A stretch of 60,000 nucleotides of DNA, from NCBI GenBank assembly GCA_030141605.1, contig JAQGDQ010000130.1, positions 64,001 to 124,000 of the forward strand, written 5' to 3'. This document shows, piece after piece, positions 34,600 to 47,089 of the stretch (within the stretch, counting starts at the first letter, position 1; each line of letters begins with the position of its first letter). The position numbers were made by a program, and so were the translations under genes. Below the pieces are notes generated by a model. The model was not told where the DNA came from, did not search any database, and saw only the letters and a program-made list of their open reading frames with translations. The stretch is from Tubiluchus corallicola. Taxonomy: Eukaryota; Priapulida; Priapulimorpha; Priapulimorphida; Tubiluchidae.

Positions 34600-34895
34600 C
34601 AGATGTGCTTTTGAAGGTGGGCTTTATCTAGAACAGATTCGAATTCTGACTTTGTGTTAGTAAAAGCTACCAGTCAGGTGCACATGTGAGCTTATAAAAA
34701 GGGAAGGCCTACTGTAGATCCTTGTCAGTGGTCGGTGTCATTTAGAGCAGGGGTATCTCCTCCAGGTCTGTTCACAGTGGTCGGTTGGGTCCTTTCTTCT
34801 AGAGTGGACATTTGGGTAAGCTGATTGTGTAGCTGTATAAGCTTAATAATAAACGGTTAATTCAACTCCATGATTCGAATTTATTTTAACTGAAA
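34600..34895 (+). mobile_element. Possible solo LTR
   Basis: CTTATAAAAAGGG (TATA-like, 34693-34700) is followed about 150 bp later by AATAAA (34848-34853) and a segment ending ATTTATTTTAAC. TATA plus polyadenylation signal within a few hundred bases is the R-region layout of a Gypsy-type LTR. No second copy or TSD found, so an ordinary promoter is an alternative. Confidence 0.3.
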
Positions 34896-35028
34896 TGTTT
34901 GGTTAGTTTAAGCAAAACATGTAGCATAAATTAGGCCGCAGTGTTGTCCGTCCTGTCTCCGTTATGAACGGCGACAGTCCAATATCCTACTGATTTTGCA
35001 CTACGTTAAAAACTATACGCTGTGTTCA

Positions 35029-35313
35029 GAAAACGTGTGCGCTAGGTCACAAATGAACAGCTCAGAACTGAGAGGCACAGCGCCTGTTTTTGTGCAACGC
35101 CTTTCCGAGATGCAGGCGCTAGTGCCTATCTAACTAGCGAATGGCACAATGCATGTAATAGCGGAGAACCAGGCGCGCGAATGCGAATTACGTTTCAGTG
35201 GTAGTAATAATTTTTTGGCGTAAGTTATTCTTGAAAAAACACCGTGTCTTCTTTCAATATTTTATAGTGTAGATTGTTTTGAGCTGTAGTTTAAAATGTG
35301 GTCCGGTTTTCCT
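35029..35313 (-). repeat. Dispersed repeat family R1, copy 2
   Basis: Reverse complement of the 718-985 block over about 280 bp. Confidence 0.7.
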
Positions 35314-36457
35314 TTAATCTGTTCTGGAATGCGTGCTTTGGACTTAAAATTACTTCCCAGTAACAGGGCGAAGTGTGCAGAATATCGGAAGCCAAGCATG
35401 CATAAATCTGGAACACGTTTTCTACAGTGGTCACTTGACTGGGTGACTTGAGACAAGGTTATAGTACACGACTACGCGTGCTTTCCTTCTCAGATGCCAA
35501 AGATTGCTTAGTATTGTCACGTTAGAAATGCCAGATATTGTGTGTCTGTGGTGTTATATCATTGAGCACAAGTAAGTAGATGCTAACATTTTTATTAGTC
35601 AATATGAAATTATATAACTCATAAAATTAAGTGTAATATTTTTTGACTAATCAGCCGTAACAAAAACAATGAAAATTAAGTATGTATGCATGATAAACCT
35701 GCGTTTAATGTTGATGACCAGCGTCAGTCACTTCAGTATTAATGATTTTTATAGTTAGACAAGATTTCTCGGCATTATGACCTACTTAAAAAACTTTAGT
35801 ATAAAAGCATATTTACAGGCTGACAGTTTACCTCTTCCATTCCTCATACAGTATTAAGTTGCATATTGTGCAAGAGTCCAAAACTCGCTTTACTTACAGC
35901 CGTTGAAAATACGCAAAAAAACTTGGATTCATTAGCAAAAAAGTTTAAAATATCACTTGCGGTTTTCAGTCACCATCTTTACTGTTATAATTGCATACAC
36001 GTTTTCGTACAATGGTGTACAAACTGTGTTATTTATTACTTGCGTCGTGTCTGTTTGTACTATTATTAGTTATTAAATACTTTGATTAAATTAATTAATT
36101 GGAGTTTAGTGATCGCTTGAGTTTTCTTTCTAAGGATGAGATAATCCATTGTGGACTAAAACCGTACCATTCATGTTTTCTTTTTTATTTCCTTATCCTT
36201 GCAAAATGTAATCGATTTTTTACACTGTCATTGCAAACTAATCAACTTGTTTACACTCTACCAATAAAATAATGAATTTGTTTACGCTCTGTCAATGCAC
36301 AAACCGATCTGTTTCTTTTCAAAGCAAACTAACCAGTCATTTAATTCTATGAGCTTTTTTATGCAAACGCTGTATTTATCGGCAGTACGGGCTTAAATGA
36401 CGTTATCTAAAGACGCAATAAAGAACACAAGGTTTTTTTTGTTTAGTATTAATTAGG

Positions 36458-36790
36458 AGAATGCTCTTCTGAGGCTTGTAATCTTTATAACTGTCCTTTT
36501 TAGTCTGAAAAGGCAGGTTTTGCTTATTCCAGGAGCTTTCGTACTAACGGTCATCACAGTTGATGAGGTTAATGACGGTCCGGTTAAGAGCACGGTTCAG
36601 CTGATGAGGACAGTTAAGACGAATGCATCTGGAACACTCGTTTACAGAGTTCTTCCATAAAAATGTTTCAGTGATATTTCGGACCCATCAAGCTCAGAAG
36701 TTCCTACAAGGAAACATCCAAGTTTTCGCACTTTTGACACAAATGCAGCCGTCATTCAGCCTTTAGTTAAACTTTTGGCAGATTCGGCAT
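36458..36790 (+). pseudogene. Coding-like segment with one in-frame stop
   Basis: One frame is open across the interval except for a TAA near 36657. Its first half reads PGAFVLTVITVDEVNDGPVK and onward; its second half (...DPSSSEVPTRKHPSFRTF...) runs to TAA near 36790. A splice-acceptor-like TGCTTATTCCAG precedes GAGCTTTCG near 36532, and TGTTTCAG occurs next to the internal stop. It may be an exon pair of an unseen gene or a pseudogene; family unknown. Confidence 0.3.
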
Positions 36791-37794
36791 AACCAAATAG
36801 GTATGCTTTATTTAGTATTTTAATTGGTATTGTTTATTATTAGCTGTTTTATTAGCTACACTTTGCCATTTTGATAGTTTGAATTGTGACAGCATATTTA
36901 CCCCATTTCACACAAAATCAATGGATGAATACAATCAGTTTTTCAGCCCTCAAAAAAGCAAAATGGATTTGTTCACAGACTTCAGCAGTTAAACTATAGC
37001 CTTGTGAATGAAATGGGTTCTGACGGTACATTTACTCCATTCCTAAAAAATACTAATATATTGATAAGATTCCTTCGCCCTTCTAAAGCAAAGGGGGTTT
37101 TCCTACCGGCTTCAGCAGTTCGTCTGCAGTCATATGAATAAATTGTAGCCGACCTTGAACAATTTCAGGTTTACAGGCTTAAATTTCACATTAAATGTGT
37201 GACACAGAAGCCAATAAAGCATACAGAAGAATGTTGCTGTCGTTTATAAGCTGTAACTTGGGGCTGCTGTTAAAATAAGTTGATTTTATGATGTAAATTA
37301 CGATACTGAACACATTCACAGTAAGTCTTCAAATATTTCGAGAAGACAAAAATTCTTTTGTAAGTATGAGACATTTAATTGAATTTTTTTGAAATTATGA
37401 GTTACTTAATTTTAATTATTACATTTCTTGATATACGTTTTCCATAGTAAATGCATAACGGAAAAAACGAACAAACATCATATTGATTTGTAAATTATTA
37501 ACACATTATTAAAAATGAAATTACAAACTATAAGTGCATCTGTAATAGCATACCAACAGAACAACGTATGCCAACAAGTTTTACTATTATCATTATCAAA
37601 TATAAATTTTTCACGAAAAATAAAATCTTTTTACTTAATTAAAATAGTCAGCAAGTTTGTAAAACAAACATTTTAATATTTATTAACATAAACTAGTCTC
37701 AAAGAGCTATAATTGTAGCATATTTCCTAAACCAGTTGGAGTTGCGTAATAAGCAGACTGCCATTTGTTACAAGCAATGAGAATATTTTCGTTA

Positions 37795-38140
37795 AAGGGG
37801 AAGAAAAGGCATTCGACAGGGGCAATTACAGTATGTCCCAAAAGTTTCTATACAAATTTATATTAATTAGCGTTACGCTTACTTATTTAAAAGACTTCTT
37901 ACCAGCTGGTTAAACGTTTCACTACTCTTGTGTGAACCAAAGAAAAGCGTCACTGGCTCACCCAAAAACAGATTATTGTTCTTTTATTGACAAGTAATTT
38001 ATGCTTTTGCTTTGTTAACAAAGAATATGTTACGAATGCTCTAATTATTTTTTCAAACTTTATGCTATGTTATCTCAACTTGTTTCAAATCACTTGACGC
38101 TAAACTGGCTGCGCCTAACGGCCAACGCATGAATTTAAAT
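37795..38140 (+). repeat. Dispersed repeat family R2, copy 2
   Basis: Direct-orientation partner of 5190-5540; the best match is at 38030-38120. Confidence 0.65.
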
Positions 38141-39194
38141 TTATATGTAAGTGAAGGGTTTTCTTGTCCTTTAAGATCTACCTGTTTTAAAATTAAAAAA
38201 ACGTCAAGTTAATAAGCAAAACCATATAAACTGGACAAATGTGAAAATTAAAGAAGAAATAACTTTGTTAAATTTTACGACAACCGAAAAGTTGAGCATC
38301 GACAGCAAAGTTCGCACACTCCAGAGGTCGGCTTTGCTATTAGTGACAGTCTAATAAGTAAAGCTTTGCGAGCAGCAGTCATTTTAAGCTCTTTTGGCAT
38401 TAATTCGATTCGTTATTGTGATTAAATATTTTATTAGGTGCGGTGCTTTCCGCATGCGGTATTTCACGGATACGAGATTTATATTCCGGGATGCAGCGGA
38501 TGCTATATTTCACATTTCATGGATGCTGAATCTACGATCACCTTTATTTAGAGTAAAGCTTTTAAATTGTTTATAACAAGAACAACATCTGTTTCATAAG
38601 CAGTCCAGTATATAATAAGTTGTATTACATTTTTGTTACTACGTCCAACGTTTCTACTTCACACTAGAAAAATGTGGTAAAATGCATTATGTGGTGGGAT
38701 TGTAGAATGTAGACTTGGACTAAACTGGCATAGTTAAACACAAGCAGGCTTTACAAATCTGAATTCTACTTAAACTCATTTGCTTCATTGTATTTGGTAT
38801 TTAGTATTAAACAATACTAAGATTGCAACCAAAGTTAAGTAATAAGGCTGGTCAGTGAATCGATGGGCGAAACCTGAGTTTACTGTGTATGGCTTCATCT
38901 GTCATATTATACATTTTTTCCTTTTTAGGACATCTCCTGGTCATGTTTTCCTGCAGTGTGAGGTTATGGAACTGCCACTCCGAAACAACAGGTCTACCGA
39001 GTCAATCCTTTCGATGCCCTGATAGCATTCTGTTATTCTACCATTCTGCCATGTGCTGTTGTTCGACGAGGTTGGTAAAGTTTCTTGCAACTTTTCATGA
39101 GTACCATAATAGTACAATTAATTAATCAACTTGAAAAATGAAGCATATGGTTGTATTTTTGGTACATGGCCTGAGATGGGGGCGAGGATCTTGT

Positions 39195-39290
39195 AGCGTT
39201 CAACAAACGACCAAAGTTGAGCAACACTGAGGCTTGTTCGGTAAATGGAAAATTACTTCACTGGTTGTACTTGGGACCGTCTGTATAAAA
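39195..39290 (+). repeat. 5S-rRNA-like element (possible 5S-derived SINE)
   Basis: CCAAAGTTGAGCAAC followed by TGAGGC, then after about 30 extra bases GGTTGTACTTGGGACCGTCTG. These resemble, in order, the AAGTTAAGCAAC...GAGCC...GGTTAGTACTTGGATGGG-GACCG core of 5S rRNA, which contains its internal promoter. The insertion and missing ends exclude a functional 5S gene; 5S-headed SINEs are known in animals. Confidence 0.35.
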
Positions 39291-40574
39291 AACAAATTTG
39301 ACCAAAAGTAAGAAACTTTGAAAGAAATAAGGTAGGTTGGCCTAGATTTGAATCAGAAACTTTTGGACTAAAGAAAATAGGGCAAACGAATATTTAGAAT
39401 TACCACTGATTGATGAAATATTGTATAGGATTGTATGGTAGTCAAACCATAGTTTAATTTCAGTTTGCAGTACACCGGTTGGATCCACAGTCAGGTGACT
39501 ACAGTGACATTGAGACACAGAAGACAGCATAACATCCTCGCTTGAAGAATATGTACGCGAGTGCCGTCCAAAGGATACAGGACCACAAGAGGAAGATAAA
39601 GATATTAGGATATTAGTGAATGAAAGAGGGTGGAGAAGTTGATGTTGGATAAAGGTTGTGTTATCCGACCAGTTACACCGCCGTACGAAAATTTGCAAGT
39701 AATTTCTGCTGTTTTAAAAAAAATCAGTCTGTCTGCAAGCTTATTGTAAACCTAAGATAAAAAATATTTTGCCTTGCCGGTAATCGTGCATCACTAATTT
39801 CATTTCGTTTGGCTCAGCATTCAAATATACATTACTGTAAGCAAACGAAACAACATGTGCACATGAACAAACAATCATAAAGTGCATGAAACGATCACCT
39901 ATCACTTTTGCATGAGTTACATCATTGCATTTAATTACGCCTGTAACAATATGGTTATTATGATCATCTTACTATAGAGTAACAGACCTAATTTTAAAAA
40001 TTTAAAGCAGCAAAGCCAAACCTAAAATTAAAAGACCAGGAAACTGTTTGTCGCTTGAAATTAGCATTAAATTGTCTTACTGTATGTCTTACTGCACTTG
40101 GGATAAAATAGTTCAGAAGTTTTTGCAAATAAAGCTTTTATACCAGCCAGATTTCAGTTTCTCAAAATTTGATGTAAGAACGTGGGATAGTCTACGGTCC
40201 ACGTTTGATGCATTCGGTGATTGTGATTTTAGTCTTGCACGGCGAGTTACACGTTGTAGAAGCTTTTTACTGTTATTTAAATTTTTGCTATCGCTTTTTA
40301 ACTGCTTTTGTGTTATAATCAGCGAAAGAAGGTAAATAAGCGCTACAAAAATCGGTGTTTTCTTTTGCCAATATGAACTTTCTTATCTCGTATATTAAAG
40401 GAAGCGTATTGCTTATTATACTTGTCAGGTTGTTACAGTTTTATTTATCAAAGATCTGTCTTTTCAGTGTTGTACTTCTGTGTCAATGACGTATTCTTTA
40501 AAATAGCGTACAAGAATTCATAAATCATACTTTATAAATAATTTCTTTTTATGCTAATTGTTTGATCATTTTAG

Positions 40575-40746
40575 ATACAATTCAGTTATGAGTCACGACG
40601 ACACTCGGGTGATAGGTGACTGCAGTAGCACCAACATCAGAAGAATATACAATACCAAACAGAAGGCGGCACTGCAGAGTAACTTCACGGTAGCAAGTTC
40701 TGTTTATGATGGCTGTAGCGAACTTTCCGTTACGAAAGAACTTTGA
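40575..40746 (+). CDS. Putative exon or small ORF, 57 aa from the second ATG
   Basis: A polypyrimidine-AG (GATCATTTTAG, ending about 40574) directly precedes an open frame: ATG at 40588, product starting MSHDDTRVIGDCSS, stop TGA near 40744. Codon third positions are about half G/C in strongly AT-rich surroundings, supporting real coding. The C-terminal part (NTKQKAALQSNF...Y...L) has a Q-x3-L-x3-F spacing reminiscent of homeodomain helix 1, but helix 3 is absent, so this is only a hint. Could be a terminal exon of an upstream gene. Confidence 0.4.
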
Positions 40747-40883
40747 AAAAAGGACAGTAATTGTTCCAAGACAGACTTAAGGTCATGTAAATATTGATAG
40801 TAATTATATTATGTTGTCCTAAAAAGACGAACCATTAATCTCCCATGTTTTTGCTTTGTTTATAGTATAACATTGTCATTTTT

Positions 40884-41198
40884 ATGATGGCATTATTTTC
40901 TTTGGCAAGTATAAGTAAAAGTTTCAGTGCAAAAATGGCTATAATGTATTTAATAGTAAAGGGAATTAAATACTATTGCCTTGGAGGTATTTACTGTATT
41001 TTTTCAAAAGGAATTTTTTATAGAAATAGATCGATATTTCTCAGTCGTCTTTATAGGATTCAATTTCTATGTCCATTTAAAATCGTTTCTATTGAATTAG
41101 TTGACGAAAAAGTCTTCTGTATAAATCCTGGCCGAGTTCCAACTCTTTCATGTTATCTTCCTTTTGGTTGTAATTGGTTTCCAAAGTTTTTGTATTGA
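40884..41198 (+). CDS. ORF, 104 aa, unrecognised
   Basis: Hydrophobic and aromatic-rich frame, ATG to TGA, rich in A/T-ending codons like the background. No motif; likely chance. Confidence 0.15.
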   Translation: MMALFSLASISKSFSAKMAIMYLIVKGIKYYCLGGIYCIFSKGIFYRNRSIFLSRLYRIQFLCPFKIVSIELVDEKVFCINPGRVPTLSCYLPFGCNWFPKFLY

Positions 41199-41599
41199 GG
41201 TCACAATAATAATAATAATTTTGAAAATGAGATAACGAATAATATTAAATTTTAATAATAACTTATTTAGTAATTAACAAGTTTATAATAATAAGAAAGT
41301 AATGCGCGTGAGTGTCAAGTTTTCTGCAAGGGCTTCACTTTACGATTGAGACTTGCAAACAACACGAAGTCTGTCATTGTAGTTACTCTGTTACTTGAGG
41401 AGTTAGGTCACAAGTCATGAAAAGAGGAAACCACTGAAGACAGAGTGGTCAAACTTGTTACAAGGTAGATTCCGCCCTGTTGAGGGTGTAAGGTACCAAG
41501 CAAGTGTTCTGTGCTTAGAGCCATCTCTAGCAGTGTGAGGATTGAAGGTCAGCATCTAATTAGGTCAGATCCTAGTGCATTCTGTACTTGGGAATATTT

Positions 41600-42150
41600 G
41601 CTGAAGTTTTTCTTTCTCTCGGTTTGTTCCCTTTTCTTCTCTTTCCCTCTCCCTGTCCTGCTTCCTTCTTTCTCTCCTGCTCACACTCTCTCCCTCTGTC
41701 TTTCTTCATCTCTCTTTTTCTCTTTCTCTCTCTCTCTCTCTCTCTTTCTGTCTCAGTCTCCCTCCCTACCCTTCTCTTTCTTCGTGTTCTTCTGCTGTGT
41801 TTACCCTCTCTTGGCGACTTTGTACTGCTCTTTCCATGTTAGTTATTGCGTTTTTTCTCTCTACCCTTGTCTTTCTCGTTTTTCATTTCCCCCTTACTTT
41901 ATATGCACTTTCTCTCCCACTCTCTCTCTCCTTTCTCTCTCTCTTTCTCTCTCATTCAGTCACTCACTCACTCTCTCTCTGTGTGTGTTCTCTCTCGCTC
42001 TCTCTCTCTCACAGACACTCTCAACATTCCCTCCGTCTCTCTTTCTCGCTCATTTTCACACAGTCTTGATTGCAGCTGTGTTCTCAGCTTTATTTCTTAC
42101 TCACTTTCACCGCCATTCTCTCATTCGTTCTCTCATTTGCTGGCTTTATC
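41600..42150. repeat. Long imperfect pyrimidine (CT-rich) tract
   Basis: About 550 bp of irregular CTTTCTCTC sequence with embedded CACTCAC and GTGTGTG. The 214-aa Ser/Leu/Phe-rich frame and three overlapping frames are explained by composition alone. Confidence 0.9.
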
Positions 42151-42429
42151 ATTGAAAAAAACCCAATTCTCAGTCTTTAGCATGAAACTTTTGTTTTCGT
42201 TTTTTTCAGATGGCGTAATTCAGTTAAATTTTATTAAAAGTGCCAGCATTTAGTTGATCAGGTGCAGGATGAGCTATACCCTGGAAAACAATTCTCTTGG
42301 TTTTGTATTAAATCCATTAATTAAAAAATGTTCTGACATTCACTTAAACTCAAGTCATTTATTGCTGCCTAATTCGCATTTTAGTTAATTTTTGCAATCG
42401 GTTAGTGTTTTAACGGTCTTGCACACCGT

Positions 42430-44280
42430 TGTTTATAGTCTGTTTTTATTTAAATGTTTCCTGAAAATACAGCATATGCTACATTTAACAGATCTCGACT
42501 TAACCTTCTGCTAACAATAATAATTGGTTTTTTCCATACTAACATATTTGGTAAATTAACAAATTATACTGATCTTTGTAAGTGTGGGCCTGAATAAGCA
42601 TGTGCTAAAAATACTGTACTTCCAGGAGACATTGTAATAAAAACAAAATCGTCTCTTAATTATGATTACTAAAAACACTTTAGCCGCAGAAAAGTTCAAA
42701 CTTGTCAAAATCAAACAAAGAATGACATTAAATAGGTCTTTTTGTTTACGTCGTCAGAATGTTTATTTTTTGTGTAATCAAATCCGAAATCATTATGGAT
42801 TACATCCCAGGCATTTTTGCTAACTGACTTTTGCTAATAGTAAAATTGCACATGCCATATTAGTATCTTATAGTCAAGGTGCATATGTGTCACATGGTTT
42901 AATCCCCTCTGTAATACTGTGGTACATTTTCATATGGCAAAGGAATTTGCATGTTGCGATTACTATCTAGCAGGTGGCAGCAGCAGTAACTGCTATCCAT
43001 TGGTGCGTGGTTTAAAACTTCCTGAAGCTGAATTCTAAAGGGTTCGATGTGAAAATGAGTTGGTAATTGGTTAGACAACCCCCGTGTTGAGGAGAACACG
43101 TGACATGGAGAAAGTGAAGAGAAATTCCTGCTTCTTAAATTTTTAGTACTATCCTAAGACGTGGTTATTTGACATGATGGAGTGTAGTTAGATAACTGAC
43201 AACTAGCTAGGGTAAGAACAGGTCACGTTTAGAACAGGTGTCACGCCATTAATTGAAGGTTGGTGTAGGGATTCGTCACATTTGCAAAATTGTTTCAATT
43301 CTCAATACTGTTTTTTGTGTACAGCTTGCTGATTTTTGTCGCATTCAAAGAAATAGGCGTAGTTAATTAAAAACAGAACGATGGCTGATAAAAATATTAA
43401 GTTTAATTTGATATAATGGCTGAAAATATTGTTGGATTTCTATGTTAAAATGCTATGTTTACCTCACAAAGCGCAACATAGTTTTTCTCCAGCACTACAT
43501 TAATGTATTTAATTTATTTATATTTTATTAACTGCTTTTATTGTCTCTGCTGTAGGTCTAATTGCTTTTCTGGCAGGCAGAATATTAACATTTGGAACAA
43601 ACCAGAACAGTTTCCCAATTATAGACTAACTACGACGTAACAGTCTTCATGGCCGATACCTACCTATTTAGATCATTTTGTCGCAACGACGCTATGGTCA
43701 TAATTTTTTTTACATGTTTCAATATGAGCTTCTCTTGGTTATTCTTATTTAGACTGATTATAATAAATTCTAATGCAGGCCAATACAAGATGGATATATT
43801 GTTAGTATGTAACAGTGCATATACGTCGCACAGTTTAATCCTCTTTTAACCTGTGGTCCTTTTTCATGATAAACTTTCCGAAGTTCTGTTTTCAGAAGAA
43901 AATTTACATGTTATGGTTAGCCTCTGGCAGGTGGCAGCAGCAGGTAGTGGTATGCATAGTTGAGAAGCTTGGGTAACATTTCAAGCTAAAGGAGCCGACA
44001 TGAAAAGAGCTGGTAAGACAATTCCTGTGGGGAAGAAAAGCCCTGCGACATAGCGAAGGTGATGCGAAATTCCTCACATTCAAATTTTTCAAAAACACGT
44101 TGGACTTTTGAAATAACGGGTACATTTTTAGACATGATGCTACACAGCCTTGCTACTTGCTCTTACTGTTTGGTAAGTTTGTTAGTTATTTGCTTTTCTG
44201 CCAGGCAAGACCATTTGAACAGTTTCCCAATTATAGATTATGTCGAAATCACGATCAATGCAGATTGATTTAGAGCATTT
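42430..44280 (+). repeat. Local duplication cluster, left part (blocks X1, Y1, Z1, Y2, Z2)
   Basis: Three diverged modules recur in the same orientation. X: 42430-42700 (ending with CATTGTAATAAAAAC and TTAATTATGATTAC). Y: 42890-43300 and 43835-44150, each with CAGGTGGCAGCAG, GATGTGAAAA or GACATGAAAA, GCTGGTAA and a GAAATTC. Z: 43540-43640 and 44160-44270, each with TTGCTTTTCTG, ACAGTTTCCCAATTATAGA. No coding frame is conserved among the copies. Confidence 0.7.
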
Positions 44281-44362
44281 TGTACAGCAACTCTCTGCCA
44301 AGGTGTGATGCGGTTCAACTCTGAGGTTCATTTGGTAAAAGTGCTGCGCTACATAACAAAAA

Positions 44363-46490
44363 TGCTTCATTATGTAAAAAAATCACAATTTTTCATTAAG
44401 TATCAAGTCATTATGTAACTATAACTATGCATCAAAAATGATGCATTATGTAACAAACTAAGGTAGAGTTGATCGTGGTCTGTGGATAGGTCTTGTCACC
44501 GTCTCGGCTTGTTCTAATTACTAGAATGGGTTATTGTCTTTCTGTCCTAGAAATTGGTCGCCTGGCTGTGACCTGGTCTGTCTGACCCCTGATCTGTCAG
44601 ACGTCTGGTCTGTGAGGAGCTTCGTCTGTCTTGGTGTGGTCTTTCTGGTCTGTCTGTTTGGGGACCTGTCTTCAGAGGTCTCATCTGAAGGTCTCAGGCT
44701 GATTTGTCTGAGGTTCTGATCTGTCAAATTTCTGGTCCGTGGCAGATCTGTATAAATTCCAGTCTTCAGTGGTTTGATCTGCGGTTGGTCTTCACAGGTG
44801 TGGTCTGTAGGTGGCGTGCCTTGTCTTGCCTTCATAAGAGTGATCAATCTGAATTCATGTTTGGGGTTGGTCTGATTTGTCACGGTCTGGGTTTGCCCTG
44901 ATTACTAGACTTTGTTAGTTTCTTTCTGTTATAGAAGTGGGTTGAGTGGCTATGGTTCGGTCTGTCTGGAGTCTAATCTGTCTGATATCTGATTCATATC
45001 TGGTGTTGAGTCTTCATACGTCTGATCTGTAGCTGATCATGTCTGAAATATGATCTTTAGAAGTCTGGTTTGTGGCTAATCTGTCATTGGCCTAGTATTT
45101 AGACGTTTGGCCTGCAAATAGTGTGCCTGGCTGATCTTCATAGGTGAATTCTATCAGAATTTATGCCTGTGGTCTGGGCTTTAGAGGTCTGATCTGTGGT
45201 TGGTCGGTGAAGAGCTTTTTATCTTGGTGTACTCTTTAGGTGTCTGGACTGTTGCTGGTATGTCTGCGTCTGCTCTTCAGAGGTCTGATCTATCAGAAAT
45301 CTGGTCTATAGCAGGTTTGTCTGTGGCTGATTTGTCTGAGGTTGTGATCTGTCAGATTTCTACTCTGTTGCTGATCTGAATGGACTCAAATCTGCAGTTG
45401 ATCTGTCTAGAGACTGGCCTTCAGAAATCGGGTCTGCAGCTGGTGTTCCTGGGTCTGGTTTGAAGCTGGTGTGCCTGGGTCTTCACAAGTGTGATCTGTC
45501 ACATAATTTATGTTTGTGGTTGGTCTGACTTGTCACGTTCTAGGGTTGCTCTAATTACTAGAATGGGTTAGTTTCTTTCTGTTATAGAAGTGGGTCAACT
45601 GGCTGTGGTTCAGTCTGTCTGGAGTCTGACCTGTCTGTGGTCTGATTCATGTCTGGTGTCGAGTCTTCAGAAGTCTGATCTGTGAGGTTTGTCTGTCTGA
45701 GTGTATTCTATTTGGGTGAAGTCTTCGGATGTCTGGACTGTTGCCATCTGTCTGCCTGCTCGTTAGAGGTCTGATCTATTAATAATCTGGTCTGTAGCAG
45801 GTCTGTCTGGTGACTGTTCTTCAGAGATCAGGTTTTCAGAAGTCTTCTATAGCTGGTATGTCTGGGGTTTTGTAGTCTTCGGATGTCTGGACTGTTGCCA
45901 TCTGTCTGCCTGCTCGTTAGAGGTCTGATCTATTAATAATCTGGTCTGTAGCAGGTCTGTCTGGTGACTGTTCTTCAGAGATCAGGTTTTCAGAAGTCTT
46001 CTATAGCTGGTATGTCTGGGGTTTTGTAGTCTTCGGATGTCTGTACTGTTGCCATCTGTCTGCCTGCTCGTTAGAGGTCTGATCTATTAATAATCTGGTC
46101 TGTAGCAGGTCTGTCTGGTGACTGTTCTTCAGAGATCAGGTTTTCAGAAGTCTTCTATAGCTGGAATGTCTGGGGTTTTGTAGTCTTCGGATGTCTGGAC
46201 TGTTGCCATCTGTCTGCCTGCTCGTTAGAGGTCTGATCTATTAATAATCTGGTCTGTAGCAGGTCTGTCTGGTGACTGTTCTTCAGAGATCAGGTTTTCA
46301 GAAGTCTTCTATAGCTGGTATGTCTGTGGTTTTGTATTCAGAAGTCTGCTATGTATAGGATGAGAAAGACAAGGCCTACCCACAGATTAAGATCAATCCT
46401 ACATACATTTGCTACATAATTCATAATTCTTGTTGAATAATACGTTTTTACATAATGATGCAAAATTTGTTAGATAATACAGCTTTTTTT
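44363..46490 (+). repeat. GTCTG-rich satellite block with inverted flanks
   Basis: About 44530-46360 is built almost wholly of diverged CTGGTCTGTCTG / TCAGAGGTCTGATCTG motifs. A longer unit recurs at 44517, 44899 and 45556 (TTACTAGA, then TTTCTTTCTGT, AGAAGTGGGT, GGTTCGGTCTGTCTGGAGTC). The flanks carry copies of CATTATGTAA(CAAA) in one orientation at 44370-44460 and in the opposite orientation (TTTTTACATAATGATGC) at 46445-46462, so the whole may be one TIR-bounded unit inserted between duplicated Z blocks. Confidence 0.75.
45721..46336 (+). repeat. Four tandem copies of a 154-bp unit
   Basis: The unit starting GTCTTCGGATGTCTGGACTG begins at 45721, 45875, 46029 and 46183. Spacing is exactly 154 bp each time and the copies are nearly identical (for example CTGTACTG in copy 3, GGAATG at the end of copy 3). 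Within a strongly diverged satellite this marks recent amplification. Confidence 0.95.
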
Positions 46491-47089
46491 CAAAAAGTGA
46501 ACCTTTACCGTGTTTCTAGTAGACGATCATTGAACACAGTATTTGCAAACTATAAGTACTGATTTGCTCAAATTATGGTTTTTGTTCTGGTTTTCAAGAA
46601 CTAACGAAAAACAAGGCCATGATCGATAAGCTGGTTTAGCTTAATGTGAAACAATGGGTGTATTAATTATTACAATCTTAACGTAACGATAAAAAAACAG
46701 ATAAAGTTGAAAAAGAGGAAAATGTGGTAAAGTTTGATAAAGTTGAAAGACAGGAAAATGTGTTGGAAACATCTTCTGCTTATACGAGGCAGAGGCCCTA
46801 GCTGCTTTTGAAAGGCGGCCTTGCTGCTTTTGAAAGCAAGTTTATGATAGGAAATAACAGGTGTATTAAGTATTTATTTCTAGTAGGCTATCTTTGAACA
46901 CAATATTTGTCTTAAAAATACAGAATGCTTCTCATATCTACATTGACAAAAACTCGTTAAGCTTAATATGAAATTAAAGGGCGTATTAATTTTATTTGCA
47001 GCGTCGGTTTATAACTATCGCTGAATTCGATATTTACGTCGCAAAAAAACTAATTCGATTACTTATTTATCTTTGCAGGAAAATTTATG

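Noticed and set aside
39342-39698. 118-aa minus-strand frame
   Set aside because: No motif, no codon bias, no flanking signals.
41511-42253. 214-aa and three overlapping Ser/Phe/Leu-rich frames
   Set aside because: Composition of an imperfect pyrimidine tract; all three frames are open together.
44521-44901. 120-aa frame on the - strand and short frames on the + strand
   Set aside because: Fall entirely within the GTCTG satellite and repeat its words.
45721-46336. CRISPR-like regular array
   Set aside because: The 154-bp units are contiguous with no unique spacers, in eukaryotic satellite DNA.
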